Source: Klebsiella michiganensis (GTDB lineage Bacteria; Pseudomonadota; Gammaproteobacteria; Enterobacterales; Enterobacteriaceae). Taken from it: a stretch of DNA of 64,000 nucleotides. A program made the translations under genes and the position numbers. Below the pieces are notes generated by a model. That model saw nothing but the letters and a program-made list of their open reading frames with translations, had not been told where the DNA came from and ran no database searches. Numbering within the stretch: the stretch's first letter is position 1; the number at the start of each line of letters is the position of its first letter. The DNA lies in the NCBI GenBank assembly GCA_000963575.1, contig CP011077.1, forward strand, positions 1,178,001 through 1,242,000, in the 5' to 3' direction. Shown piece by piece: positions 17,188 through 25,269 of the stretch.

Positions 17188-17218
17188 GCCGAGGCGTATA
17201 TAGTTATGCGCTTCGGCC
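17188..17218 (+). terminator. Stem-loop after cusA
   Basis: GGCCGAGGCGTATA and TATGCGCTTCGGCC pair along 14 positions with two wobble pairs and a tiny loop. No clear T-run follows, so it may be an mRNA-stabilising hairpin rather than a full terminator. Confidence 0.5.
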
Positions 17219-17375
17219 TACAACCTTATTCATAATTGTCTGATAGCTATTTGAGAAATCAGCGTGTTGAGCACGAATGCTGGATAATTTTCTTTACAAG
17301 TCATGTGCAGATTTAGCTTTCATTGAGATATAATTCAGTAAGCTAACTGTCGAATTTTAATATGGTAATAACGAC

Positions 17376-17945
17376 GTGACTTACACGAATAAACTGTTCT
17401 CAATTTTGATTTTTGTTTGCACGCTTGGGTTGAGCACTTCTGCTGCTGCGGAAGGCGGCTTTTTCAGCAATGCATGGGACACCTTCTCTGGCCAGGTTTC
17501 TAAAACCTGGCACGAGCCAGAACATTATGATCTTTACGTGCCGGCGATTACCTGGCACGCCCGCTTTGCCTATGACAAAGAGAAAACCGATCGCTATAAC
17601 GAGCGGCCGTGGGGTGCAGGTTTTGGTCAGTCTCGCTGGGATGAAAATGGCAACTGGAATGGCATCTATTTGATGGCGTTCAAGGACTCCTTTAATAAGT
17701 GGGAGCCTATCGGCGGTTACGGCTGGGAGAAAACCTGGCGACCGCTACGCGATGATAATTTCCATTTAGGTCTGGGGTATACCGTCGGTGTCACTGCTCG
17801 CGACAACTGGAACTATATTCCTATCCCGGTGGTGCTGCCGCTGGCTTCGATTGGCTATGGTCCGGCGACTTTCCAGATGACCTACATTCCGGGTACCTAT
17901 AATAACGGTAATGTCTACTTTGCCTGGATGCGGTTCCAGTTCTGA
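17376..17945 (+). CDS. pagP: Lipid A palmitoyltransferase PagP
   Basis: 189 residues with a GTG start. A signal peptide (about 1-25, cleavage near SAAA-EGG) precedes an eight-stranded outer-membrane barrel. The catalytic residues of PagP are seen as His in EPEHYDLY and Asp-Ser in FKDSFNKW, and the C-terminus ends in Phe (YFAWMRFQF), as usual for BAM substrates. It moves palmitate from phospholipid to lipid A. PhoP controls it in Salmonella; I did not see a clear PhoP box in the 190 bases upstream. Confidence 0.95.
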   Translation: MTYTNKLFSILIFVCTLGLSTSAAAEGGFFSNAWDTFSGQVSKTWHEPEHYDLYVPAITWHARFAYDKEKTDRYNERPWGAGFGQSRWDENGNWNGIYLMAFKDSFNKWEPIGGYGWEKTWRPLRDDNFHLGLGYTVGVTARDNWNYIPIPVVLPLASIGYGPATFQMTYIPGTYNNGNVYFAWMRFQF

Positions 17946-18140
17946 TTTTGTGCGCCTGAAGCCTGTGAAAACTGAGGGTTTTTATACCCCTTAAAAAACA
18001 AGGTGTAATGCGCAAGCTAGTAAAAAGTTAGCGACTTTTATCACTTTTTAGCAATTCTGGACTGGACAAAAGCCACCACAATTGTTGTACTGATGCCCGA
18101 CACAGCATTTGTGTCGTTTTTTCATGTAAAGGTAATTTTG

Positions 18141-18350
18141 ATGTCTAAGATTAAAGGTAACGTTAAGTGGTTTAATGAATCCAAAGGCTTCGGCTTCATT
18201 ACTCCGGAAGATGGCAGCAAAGACGTGTTCGTACACTTCTCTGCAATCCAGAGCAATGGTTTCAAAACCCTGGCTGAAGGCCAGCGCGTTGAGTTTGAAA
18301 TCACTAACGGTGCCAAAGGCCCTTCTGCTGCAAACGTAATGCCTATCTAA
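18141..18350 (+). CDS. cspE: Cold-shock-like protein CspE
   Basis: 69 residues, almost identical to E. coli CspE. The single cold-shock domain has RNP1 (KGFGFI) and RNP2 (VFVHF). It binds single-stranded nucleic acid and acts as an RNA chaperone and antiterminator. The start at MSKIKG has AAAGG nine bases upstream; an in-frame ATG at 18093 is unlikely. Upstream is a long AT-rich leader typical of csp genes. Confidence 0.97.
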   Translation: MSKIKGNVKWFNESKGFGFITPEDGSKDVFVHFSAIQSNGFKTLAEGQRVEFEITNGAKGPSAANVMPI

Positions 18351-18370
18351 GTCATTACCAGTAGAATATA

Positions 18371-18397
18371 AAAACCCGCTAAGGCGGGTTTTTTTTT
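18371..18397 (+). terminator. Rho-independent terminator after cspE
   Basis: AAACCCGCT, AAG, then GGCGGGTTT-type pairing (ACCCGC with GCGGGT), followed by a run of nine T. Confidence 0.92.
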
Positions 18398-18409
18398 GCC
18401 TGTGATTTC

Positions 18410-18496
18410 TCAGGCAAACAGATACGTTTTCAAAAACAGCCCGACGATGATGACGCTTATCAGCACGCTCGCCCAGCCGGTTATTTGCTCTTTCAT
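18410..18496 (-). CDS. Unnamed 28-residue membrane protein
   Basis: A minus-strand reading frame encodes MKEQITGWASVLISVIIVGL followed by FLKTYLFA: a short charged N-terminus, one TM helix (about residues 8-25) and a short tail. The ATG is preceded by GGGGGA at good spacing. It lies between the cspE terminator and crcB, on the crcB strand and downstream of it, 70 bases from its stop, so it may share the crcB transcript. I know no name for it. Size and layout resemble the single-span small membrane proteins of enterobacteria. Confidence 0.6.
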   Translation of the reverse strand: MKEQITGWASVLISVIIVGLFLKTYLFA

Positions 18497-18566
18497 TGCC
18501 TGTTCCCCCAAAGATATGGCAGGGATAGTGGCAGAGAAAAATTAAGCTAACATTAACGCAGCCGGC

Positions 18567-18950
18567 TTATTGGGTCACGAAAAGAGAAACCAACCAAAAT
18601 GCGAGCGCGGTCATCATAAATGAGCCCGCAAGGTTGAGCAGGACGTTCATGCTTGCCCACATCAATCGCCCATCCTGTAGCAGTAAAACGACTTCCGCAG
18701 AAAACGTCGAGAACGTCGTCAGGCCGCCGCAAAAACCAGTGGTGATTAATAGCTTCCACATCGGGTCGACATTGCTGAAGCGGCTAAACAGCGCCAGCCC
18801 AAGGCCGATGATAAATGCCCCGGTCAGGTTAGCGATTAGCGTCCCGATGGGGATCCCCATGTGCAACGGATTGAACTTCATACTGAGAAACCAGCGTGCT
18901 ACGCTGCCCATCCCGCCGCCGATAAAGACGGCGAAAAGCATCTGAATCAC
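18567..18950 (-). CDS. crcB: Fluoride ion channel CrcB/FluC
   Basis: 127 residues with four TM helices. The Fluc signature is present: GGGMGSVARWFL near the N-terminus, the GFCGGLTTFSTFSAEV segment around TM3, and the conserved Asn in LIANLTGAF. It works as an antiparallel dimer exporting fluoride. AAGGA lies before the start. The upstream sequence does not show the fluoride riboswitch core, so constitutive expression is likely. Confidence 0.95.
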   Translation of the reverse strand: MIQMLFAVFIGGGMGSVARWFLSMKFNPLHMGIPIGTLIANLTGAFIIGLGLALFSRFSNVDPMWKLLITTGFCGGLTTFSTFSAEVVLLLQDGRLMWASMNVLLNLAGSFMMTALAFWLVSLFVTQ

Positions 18951-19053
18951 GATTAATCCTTATTAAACATCAGCAATGGAAAAAGTGTAGCGTTCAGCGC
19001 GGGAGATTTATACCCAATGTGCTGTAATTAATCCTTTGAGCGGTGAGGCGAAT

Positions 19054-19842
19054 ATGAAGGTTGCTGTGGGGCAGTTCGTTGTAGGGCCAGTCTGGCAGGA
19101 AAACGCGGCAACCTGCGTTAGCCTGATGGCGCAGGCGGCGGCGAAAGAGGCCGATTTGTTAGTCTTACCCGAGGCGGTACTGGCCCGGAGTGATAGCGAT
19201 TCGGATTTGTCAGTCAAGTCAGCGCAGAAGCTGGATGGCGGCTATGTGCAACAGCTGCAGGCTGAAAGCCGGAAGAACGATATGACAACGGTGCTAACGC
19301 TGCATGTCCCTACCCAAGAAGGGCGGGCGGCAAACACCTTGCTGGCAATCCGCAGCGGCGAGATTGTGGCGAGCTACCAGAAAGTTCATCTGTACGACGC
19401 TTTCAGCGTGCAGGAGTCCCGGCTGGTGGACGCCGGGGCAAGCCTGGCCCCCTTGATTAAGGTTGCCGGGATGAACGTGGGGCTTATGACCTGCTACGAC
19501 CTGCGTTTTCCTGACATGGCGCTGAGCCTGGCACTTAGCGGGGCAGAGGTTCTGGTTTTGCCCGCGGCCTGGCTGAAAGGCCCGCATAAAGAGGCTCACT
19601 GGGCAACGCTTCTCGCCGCGCGCGCGCTGGACTCGACCTGTTACGTGGTTGCTTCCGGGGAGTGCGGCAATAAGAATATTGGCCAGAGCCGAATCATTGA
19701 TCCGCTGGGAGTGACCGTTGCGGCGGCAGCAGAGTCCCCGGCGCTGATTTTTGCCGAGATCGCAGCAGAGCGTGTGGCGGCGGTCAGGCAAATGCTGCCG
19801 GTGCTGCTTAACCGGCGTTTTGCGGTGCCGCAAATGCTATGA
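19054..19842 (+). CDS. ybeM: Nitrilase-superfamily amidase YbeM (deaminated glutathione amidase type)
   Basis: 262 residues. The catalytic triad of the nitrilase fold is visible as Glu40 (LLVLPEAV), Lys110 (YQKVHLYD) and Cys147 (MTCYDLRFPD). Nit1-type members hydrolyse deaminated glutathione, a side product of transaminases. In E. coli K-12 ybeM is disrupted; here it is intact. The ATG at 19054 follows GAGG at good spacing, so I prefer it to the TTG at 19036. Substrate is by family analogy. Confidence 0.9.
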   Translation: MKVAVGQFVVGPVWQENAATCVSLMAQAAAKEADLLVLPEAVLARSDSDSDLSVKSAQKLDGGYVQQLQAESRKNDMTTVLTLHVPTQEGRAANTLLAIRSGEIVASYQKVHLYDAFSVQESRLVDAGASLAPLIKVAGMNVGLMTCYDLRFPDMALSLALSGAEVLVLPAAWLKGPHKEAHWATLLAARALDSTCYVVASGECGNKNIGQSRIIDPLGVTVAAAAESPALIFAEIAAERVAAVRQMLPVLLNRRFAVPQML

Positions 19843-19971
19843 TGTTTTTTTAATCAAACCTTGATTCACCTTGTTACAGATTGCTATTGTGTCGCGCGGA
19901 CAAATGTCCGTTAATGCAATCAGGTCTTTTATTCGCCGTTGTCACGGCACGCATCACAAAAGAAGGTAGGT

Positions 19972-20178
19972 ATGGGAGAGATTAGTATCACTAAGCTGCT
20001 GGTTGTCGGCGCGCTGATCGTATTGCTGTTTGGTACCAAGAAGCTGCGCACGCTGGGCGGCGATCTCGGTTCTGCCATCAAAGGCTTTAAGAAAGCGATG
20101 GCTGAAGACGACAGTGGCAAAAAGCCCGATACCGAAGCTGAAGCCTCTGCAGAACAGCGCATCGTTCACAAAGACTGA
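19972..20178 (+). CDS. tatE: Sec-independent translocase subunit TatE
   Basis: 68 residues, a TatA paralogue. One N-terminal TM helix (about 5-22, ITKLLVVGALIVLLFGTKKL) is followed by an amphipathic helix with the FGTKKLRTLGGDLGSAIKGF motif and an acidic tail. It can replace TatA in the Tat pore that exports folded proteins. AAGG lies before the ATG. It stands alone beside ybeM and convergent to lipA, as in E. coli. Confidence 0.95.
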   Translation: MGEISITKLLVVGALIVLLFGTKKLRTLGGDLGSAIKGFKKAMAEDDSGKKPDTEAEASAEQRIVHKD

Positions 20179-20195
20179 ATGACGACTGCAAAATA

Positions 20196-20225
20196 AAAAA
20201 CCGGCTCATAATGGCCGGTTTTTTA
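20196..20225. terminator. Bidirectional terminator between tatE and lipA
   Basis: AAAAAACCGG, CTCATAATGG, CCGGTTTTTT: a hairpin flanked by A-run and T-run on both sides, able to stop tatE and lipA transcription. Confidence 0.9.
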
Positions 20226-20263
20226 ATGTGTGTCAGTTTAAACGTAACAATATGTAACTCTTG

Positions 20264-21229
20264 TTACTTCACTTCCATCCCTTTTGCCTGCAGATCGGCG
20301 TGATAGGAAGAGCGAACAAACGGGCCACAGGCGGCGTGGGTGAAGCCCATTGCCAGCGCTTCGGCTTTCATCTCTTCAAACTCATCCGGGCTAACATAGC
20401 GCTGTACCGGCAAGTGGTGACGGCTTGGCTGGAGATACTGGCCCAGCGTCAGCATGGTCACGCCGTGACGGCGCAGGTCGCGCATCACTTCGATGATCTC
20501 TTCGTTGGTTTCGCCCAGGCCTACCATCAGACCGGACTTGGTAGGGATATCCGGATGGGCTTCTTTAAAGCGTTCAAGCAGCTTAAGTGACCAGTTGTAG
20601 TCTGCGCCTGGACGGACGTTGCGGTAGACGCGCGGTACGTTTTCCAGGTTGTGGTTGAACACGTCAGGTGGCGTTGCCGTCAGAATGTCCAGCGCGCGGT
20701 CCATACGGCCACGGAAGTCAGGCACCAGCGTTTCAATTTTGATGGTTGGGTTTTTTTCGCGGATAGCACGGATGCAGTCTGCGAAGTGCTGGGCACCGCC
20801 GTCACGCAGGTCGTCACGGTCAACGGAGGTAATCACGACGTAACGCAGGCCCATATCGGCTATGGTTTGCGCCAGTTTTTCGGGTTCATTGGCATCCGGC
20901 GCAACGGGGCGGCCGTGGGCGACGTCGCAGAACGGGCAGCGGCGGGTACAAATGGCGCCCAGAATCATAAAGGTCGCGGTGCCGTGGTTAAAACATTCCG
21001 CGAGGTTAGGGCAGGAGGCTTCTTCGCAAACGGAGTGCAGACCATTTTTGCGCATCGCCGCTTTAATGCCCTGGATACGGGTTGAGTCAGACGGAAGTTT
21101 AATTTTCATCCATTCTGGTTTTCTCAACAGTTCCTGGCGCTCTGTCACCACGTTTTTAACCGGGATCAGAGCCATTTTATCGGCGTCGCGGTATTTAACG
21201 CCGCGTTCCATCACAATGGGTTTGCTCAT
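20264..21229 (-). CDS. lipA: Lipoyl synthase LipA
   Basis: 321 residues, the E. coli length. The auxiliary iron-sulfur cluster is bound by Cys68, Cys73 and Cys79, the radical-SAM cluster by Cys94, Cys98 and Cys101 (CTRRCPFC), and the C-terminal RSSY motif supplies the serine ligand. It inserts two sulfurs into octanoyl groups on lipoyl domains, the step after LipB. lipB lies 1.4 kb upstream with ybeF between, as in E. coli. Confidence 0.98.
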   Translation of the reverse strand: MSKPIVMERGVKYRDADKMALIPVKNVVTERQELLRKPEWMKIKLPSDSTRIQGIKAAMRKNGLHSVCEEASCPNLAECFNHGTATFMILGAICTRRCPFCDVAHGRPVAPDANEPEKLAQTIADMGLRYVVITSVDRDDLRDGGAQHFADCIRAIREKNPTIKIETLVPDFRGRMDRALDILTATPPDVFNHNLENVPRVYRNVRPGADYNWSLKLLERFKEAHPDIPTKSGLMVGLGETNEEIIEVMRDLRRHGVTMLTLGQYLQPSRHHLPVQRYVSPDEFEEMKAEALAMGFTHAACGPFVRSSYHADLQAKGMEVK

Positions 21230-21468
21230 AGGGTGCGTATTCCAGTTGCGGATAATGAAGTCAGGCTAATTCAAGCTAAGTTAGGATCTATCAACTATTT
21301 TTGAATTAATGGCCGGGAGTATATCATCACGGCCAGGGAGAATCAGTATACCCCAACATGAAATGGAGAAAGAATTGTAAATGGGTTGTTGTTTTGTGCT
21401 AAATGCGAGGTTAACAGGCATGGTGTTCACCTCTGAAACGTCCGGTAAGAGGTGAAAACCACTGGGGA

Positions 21469-22425
21469 TCAAGCGAACTCGGTGCGAATGGCTTTGATTA
21501 TCTCCTGCAAAACCGTATCCCGGATGCTTAGCTTGTTAAAATGCATGCTGGTTTCCATCGCCTTGTCGGCAAACAGATCGCAGTCGACGGCGCGGAGATT
21601 CCACGTCTCTTTAAACATTTCGTACAGCCGCCAGGGCATGAAGCCCAGCAAATCACTGCTGCCAAGCAGTGAGGACAGCGTGACGTAGTTGTAGCTGCTA
21701 AACGCTATCTGTCTGTTGGGAAGCCGCTCGCTGATCTCCTGGCGCAGATCGCGCAGCAGGTCATCCTGCATGATCAGGAAGGTGTGCTCCATATTTTGCA
21801 GATCTTCGCGAGTCAGCCGCTGTTCAAGACAAGGATGACCTTCCCGGCAGACCACGGCGATACTTTCCTGATACAGCGGTACGCTGGTTATTGTGCGCGC
21901 GTAGTGGCGGCTGGTGTCGATAATCAGGTCGGTCTGAAACTGGCTTAGCTGTGACTCGCCGTCATTAATCGGCACGTTACGAATAAGCAGGTTTGGATTA
22001 ACTTTGCGGATCGCAGAATAGACTTTAGGGATAACTAAAGCCCCTATGGACGGCTGGGTGGCAATTGTGATGGTACGTTGCTGATCGTTGCTGCTGTTAA
22101 AGTCCAGAGCGCCAAGAATTGATTCCAGGCCCTGGCTGATATATTCGTGCAGGTGTGCCGCATACGCCGTCGGCGTGACGCCCTGGCCTTTACGAATGAA
22201 TAATGGGTCGGGAAAAATATAGCGCAACTTTTGGATAGACTGGCTGATAGCCGAGGGCGTGAGGTTAAGCACTCTGGCTGCATTGACGATGCCTTTATGA
22301 ATGTAAACGGCCTCAAAAATTGTCAGCAAGTTTAAATCTATGTTGCGTAACGTCTTGAATACGGGATAGTTGTTTTCACCATCACGATCCACGATTTTTT
22401 TCTCAGACAGTGGGTTTTGCCCCAT
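21469..22425 (-). CDS. ybeF: LysR-family regulator YbeF
   Basis: 318 residues. An N-terminal winged helix-turn-helix (about 25-90; FEAVYIHKGIVNAARVLNLT then PSAISQSIQKLR) precedes a LysR substrate-binding domain. It matches the regulator that sits between lipA and lipB in E. coli, particularly in the first 130 residues; the effector domain is more diverged. Its target and inducer are unknown to me. It lies on the same strand as lipA and lipB. Confidence 0.88.
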   Translation of the reverse strand: MGQNPLSEKKIVDRDGENNYPVFKTLRNIDLNLLTIFEAVYIHKGIVNAARVLNLTPSAISQSIQKLRYIFPDPLFIRKGQGVTPTAYAAHLHEYISQGLESILGALDFNSSNDQQRTITIATQPSIGALVIPKVYSAIRKVNPNLLIRNVPINDGESQLSQFQTDLIIDTSRHYARTITSVPLYQESIAVVCREGHPCLEQRLTREDLQNMEHTFLIMQDDLLRDLRQEISERLPNRQIAFSSYNYVTLSSLLGSSDLLGFMPWRLYEMFKETWNLRAVDCDLFADKAMETSMHFNKLSIRDTVLQEIIKAIRTEFA

Positions 22426-22631
22426 GTCAGATCTCCGCTAAAAAAATAAAGAATATTATATTTATAGATACAAATAGAGCATTTGGGGGAATTAGCGTAG
22501 TTATTTTGCCAACCCAAGCACGAATGAGAAAAATTAAGCCACAGAAGCCCATTCTGGACTGTCATATTATTTAAATAATGACGTTACTGAATTATCCAAT
22601 TGGTGATTATAACTGATGGATGAGAAAGTGA

Positions 22632-22668
22632 TAAAAAAACAATGTCAGGCCTGCAGGAGGCCTGCCTG
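22632..22668 (-). terminator. Probable terminator after lipB
   Basis: On the minus strand AGGCC, TCCTGCA, GGCCT is followed by GACATTG and a T-run (TTTTTTT). The T-run is offset from the stem by about eight bases, so efficiency is uncertain. Confidence 0.5.
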
Positions 22669-22672
22669 ATGT

Positions 22673-23317
22673 TTATTCTGCGTCAGGATATTGGTAGGGC
22701 GGGTGGTTTAGCAGGGCGATAAAGTTTTCCACCAGTCGGGGTTGGATATCATGCACGGTGATACCTTCGACAAAGTGACTGACCTGTGTCATCTCCAGCC
22801 CGGCGTAGCCGCAGGGGTTAATACGCAGGAACGGGGATAGATCCATGTTGATGTTTAGTGCCAGACCGTGGAAAGAACATCCCTTACGAATGCGAAGCCC
22901 CAGAGAGCAAATTTTGCGTCCGTCGACATACACGCCCGGCGCGTCGGCGCGGGGGTAAGCCTGGATATCATATTCTGCCAGCGTGTTAACCACGGTTTGT
23001 TCCAGTATGGTTACCAGCTCCCGCACGCCAAGCTTACGACGTTTTAAGTTCAGCAGCAGATACATAACCTGCTGGCCCGGGCCGTGAAAGGTCACCTGAC
23101 CACCGCGATCGCTTTGCACAACCGGAATATCCCCCGGCATCAGGACGTGCTCGGCTTTACCGGCCTGGCCCTGAGTGAAAACCTGAGGATGCTCAACCAG
23201 CCAAATCTCGTCGGCCGTCGTGTCATCACGGGTGTCGGTAAAGTCGTGCATTGCCTGCGAGACAGGTTCATAAGGCTGCAGGCCAAGGGTGCGAATCAGG
23301 ATAGTGTCTTGAGACAA
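22673..23317 (-). CDS. lipB: Octanoyltransferase LipB
   Basis: 214 residues from a TTG start. GGAG lies seven bases before this TTG, and the product then aligns with E. coli LipB from its first residues (SQDTILIRTLGLQPYEP); a longer GTG start at 23359 has no support. Catalytic features are the Lys in GRKICSLGLRI and the Cys in RINPCGYAG, which carries the octanoyl thioester. It moves octanoate from ACP to lipoyl domains. The TTG start may keep expression low. Confidence 0.93.
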   Translation of the reverse strand: MSQDTILIRTLGLQPYEPVSQAMHDFTDTRDDTTADEIWLVEHPQVFTQGQAGKAEHVLMPGDIPVVQSDRGGQVTFHGPGQQVMYLLLNLKRRKLGVRELVTILEQTVVNTLAEYDIQAYPRADAPGVYVDGRKICSLGLRIRKGCSFHGLALNINMDLSPFLRINPCGYAGLEMTQVSHFVEGITVHDIQPRLVENFIALLNHPPYQYPDAE

Positions 23318-23365
23318 AACAGCGTCTCCGGGAGAAAAGGGTGGCTGGAAGTATATCACAGTAAA

Positions 23366-23385
23366 AACCCGGTCTGAGCCGGGTT
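23366..23385 (-). terminator. First of two near-identical terminator hairpins between ybeD and lipB
   Basis: AACCCGGTCTGAGCCGGGTT, followed by TTTAC on the minus strand. It repeats the hairpin at 23516-23535 with one base changed. Confidence 0.7.
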
Positions 23386-23515
23386 AGAGGCTGCAAACAA
23401 AGTTAATTGATTTAAAAAACTTGCGCCTTGATCTAATCAAAGCAATGAATGCTGTGCCCAGGTTTGCCCCAAACAGGCGAAAACCACGATTTTCGACTGT
23501 TTGTCATCAAGCTAA

Positions 23516-23535
23516 AACCCGGCCTGAGCCGGGTT
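23516..23535 (-). terminator. Rho-independent terminator after ybeD
   Basis: AACCCGGCCTGAGCCGGGTT then TTAGC on the minus strand, six bases after the ybeD stop codon. Confidence 0.8.
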
Positions 23536-23541
23536 ATCGGA

Positions 23542-23805
23542 TTACAGCACCATACGAACGATTTCGATGTTGCCTAATTCTTCATACAGGGTTTCAACCT
23601 GCTCAATGTGTGTGGCATTGATGGTAATAGAAACCGAGTGGTAGTTACCTTTGCTGCTTGGTTTAACCTGCGGCGTGTAGTCACCAGGGGCGTGGCGCTG
23701 CACCACCTCAACGACCAGGTCAACCAGCTCCGGTTTCGCCAGGCCCATTACTTTGTAAGTAAAAGAGGTTGGGAATTCGAGCAGTTCGTTAAGTTTGGTT
23801 TTCAT
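23542..23805 (-). CDS. ybeD: ACT-like domain protein YbeD (DUF493)
   Basis: 87 residues, nearly identical to E. coli YbeD, which folds like an ACT regulatory domain. Recognisable stretches are MKTKLNELLEFPTSFTYKVM and KPSSKGNYHSVSITINATHI. Its molecular role is not firmly known. Its conserved place between dacA and lipB suggests a link to envelope or lipoate metabolism, but that is only context. GGAG is seen before the start. Confidence 0.95.
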   Translation of the reverse strand: MKTKLNELLEFPTSFTYKVMGLAKPELVDLVVEVVQRHAPGDYTPQVKPSSKGNYHSVSITINATHIEQVETLYEELGNIEIVRMVL

Positions 23806-23837
23806 GGGAGCTCCAGCGTTACGGCAATAAAAATAAT

Positions 23838-23861
23838 AACTCCCGCCAGCGGGCGGGAGTT
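23838..23861 (-). terminator. Rho-independent terminator after dacA
   Basis: AACTCCCGCC, AGCG, GGCGGGAGTT forms a 10-bp stem; on the minus strand ATTATTTTTA follows. Confidence 0.85.
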
Positions 23862-23914
23862 GCTTTGATGCTAAGTATATGGGGTCAACTTCGACACTTT
23901 CAAGTGTTCAATAA

Positions 23915-25126
23915 TTAACCGAACCAGTGGTGGAACATCAGTTTGATGTAATCAATGATTCTGCTGAAGAAATTCCCTTCCGGCATTTCCTGCAGCACAA
24001 CTAACGGACGCTGCTCGATGGTTTTACCGTCCAGCTGGAAGTTAATAGTACCTACAACCTGGTTTTTCTGCAGCGGCGCGTGCAGTTCAGATGTTGTCAG
24101 GACATAGCTGGCTTTCAGGTCTTTCATGCGGCCGCGAGGAATGGTCAGATAAACGTCTTTATCCACGCCCAGGGATGCACGGTCGTTATCGCCAAACCAC
24201 GCTGGCTCAGAAGCGAACTCTTTCCCGGCTTTCAGCGGAGAGACGGTTTCAAAGAAGCGGAAGCCCCAGGTCAGCAGCTTTTTGCTTTCTGTTTCACGGC
24301 CCTTGTAGGTGTGTCCGCCAAGTACCGCGGAGATCAGGCGCATCTGGCCTTCGGTAGCAGATGCTACGAGGTTATAGCCTGCTGCATCGGTATGGCCGGT
24401 TTTAATGCCGTCCACGTTGAGGCTGGTATCCCATAGCAGGCCGTTACGGTTGGTCTGGCGGATATTGTTGAAGGTGAACTCTTTTTCTTTGTAGATAGCG
24501 TATTCGTTCGGTACATCGCGGATCAGCGCCTGGCCGATCAACGCCATATCACGCGCGGAGCTGTACTGGCCTTCGGCGTCCAGGCCGTGCACGGTCTGGA
24601 AGTGGGTGTTTTTCAGGCCCAGGGCTGAAACATAGCCGTTCATCAGGCTCACGAAGGCATCCTGGCTACCGGCGACGAAGTCGGCCATCGCCACGCAGGC
24701 ATCGTTACCTGACTGCAGGTTGATGCCGCGAACCAGTTTGTTGACCGGTACCTGCATACCCGGCTGCAGGAACATCAGCGAGGAGCCTTTAAACACCGGG
24801 TTACCGGTTGCCCAGGCATCTTTACCGATGGTGACCATAGCATTGTCGTCGAATTTACCGGCTTTCATCGCCTGGCCAATAACGTAGCTGGTCATCATCT
24901 TGGTGAGGCTGGCCGGGTCGCGACGTGCGTCGGCATTTGATTCGGCCAGCACTTTGCCTGAGTTGTAGTCAATCAGGATGTACGCTTCTGCATCAATCTG
25001 CGGGACGCCCGGGATCATAGTTTTAATATTGAGGTCGTCAGCTTGAGCAGAGGCCATAGCCGCAAGAGCGAAAGCCGAGGTGAGCGCCAGGCGCTTAACA
25101 AAACGTGCAGAAGGAGCTGTATTCAT
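23915..25126 (-). CDS. dacA: D-alanyl-D-alanine carboxypeptidase PBP5
   Basis: 403 residues. Signal peptide about 1-29 (cleavage after ASAQA). The penicillin-binding motifs are in order: SLTK with Ser73, SGN in LQSGNDACVAMAD, and KTG in GIKTGHTDAAGYN. A beta-rich C-terminal domain ends in an amphipathic membrane anchor (FFSRIIDYIKLMFHHWFG). It trims the terminal D-Ala of peptidoglycan pentapeptides and helps keep normal cell shape. It stands beside rlpA, rodA and PBP2 genes, on the same strand. Confidence 0.98.
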   Translation of the reverse strand: MNTAPSARFVKRLALTSAFALAAMASAQADDLNIKTMIPGVPQIDAEAYILIDYNSGKVLAESNADARRDPASLTKMMTSYVIGQAMKAGKFDDNAMVTIGKDAWATGNPVFKGSSLMFLQPGMQVPVNKLVRGINLQSGNDACVAMADFVAGSQDAFVSLMNGYVSALGLKNTHFQTVHGLDAEGQYSSARDMALIGQALIRDVPNEYAIYKEKEFTFNNIRQTNRNGLLWDTSLNVDGIKTGHTDAAGYNLVASATEGQMRLISAVLGGHTYKGRETESKKLLTWGFRFFETVSPLKAGKEFASEPAWFGDNDRASLGVDKDVYLTIPRGRMKDLKASYVLTTSELHAPLQKNQVVGTINFQLDGKTIEQRPLVVLQEMPEGNFFSRIIDYIKLMFHHWFG

Positions 25127-25269
25127 GATGGAACTACGACGTCCGTGATGGAATTAAAAAAAGTGCCTTACTATAGCAAAAGCATTTTTGACTGGCATCT
25201 GACTTTGCGCGTGAGTTTGTTAATGGTCTTTACACAAATTTACGGGAAAGAAACAGGCCAGTCACGGCT

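Noticed and set aside
18951..19035. Fluoride riboswitch ahead of crcB
   Set aside because: The conserved riboswitch core and pseudoknot sequences are not seen in the short leader.
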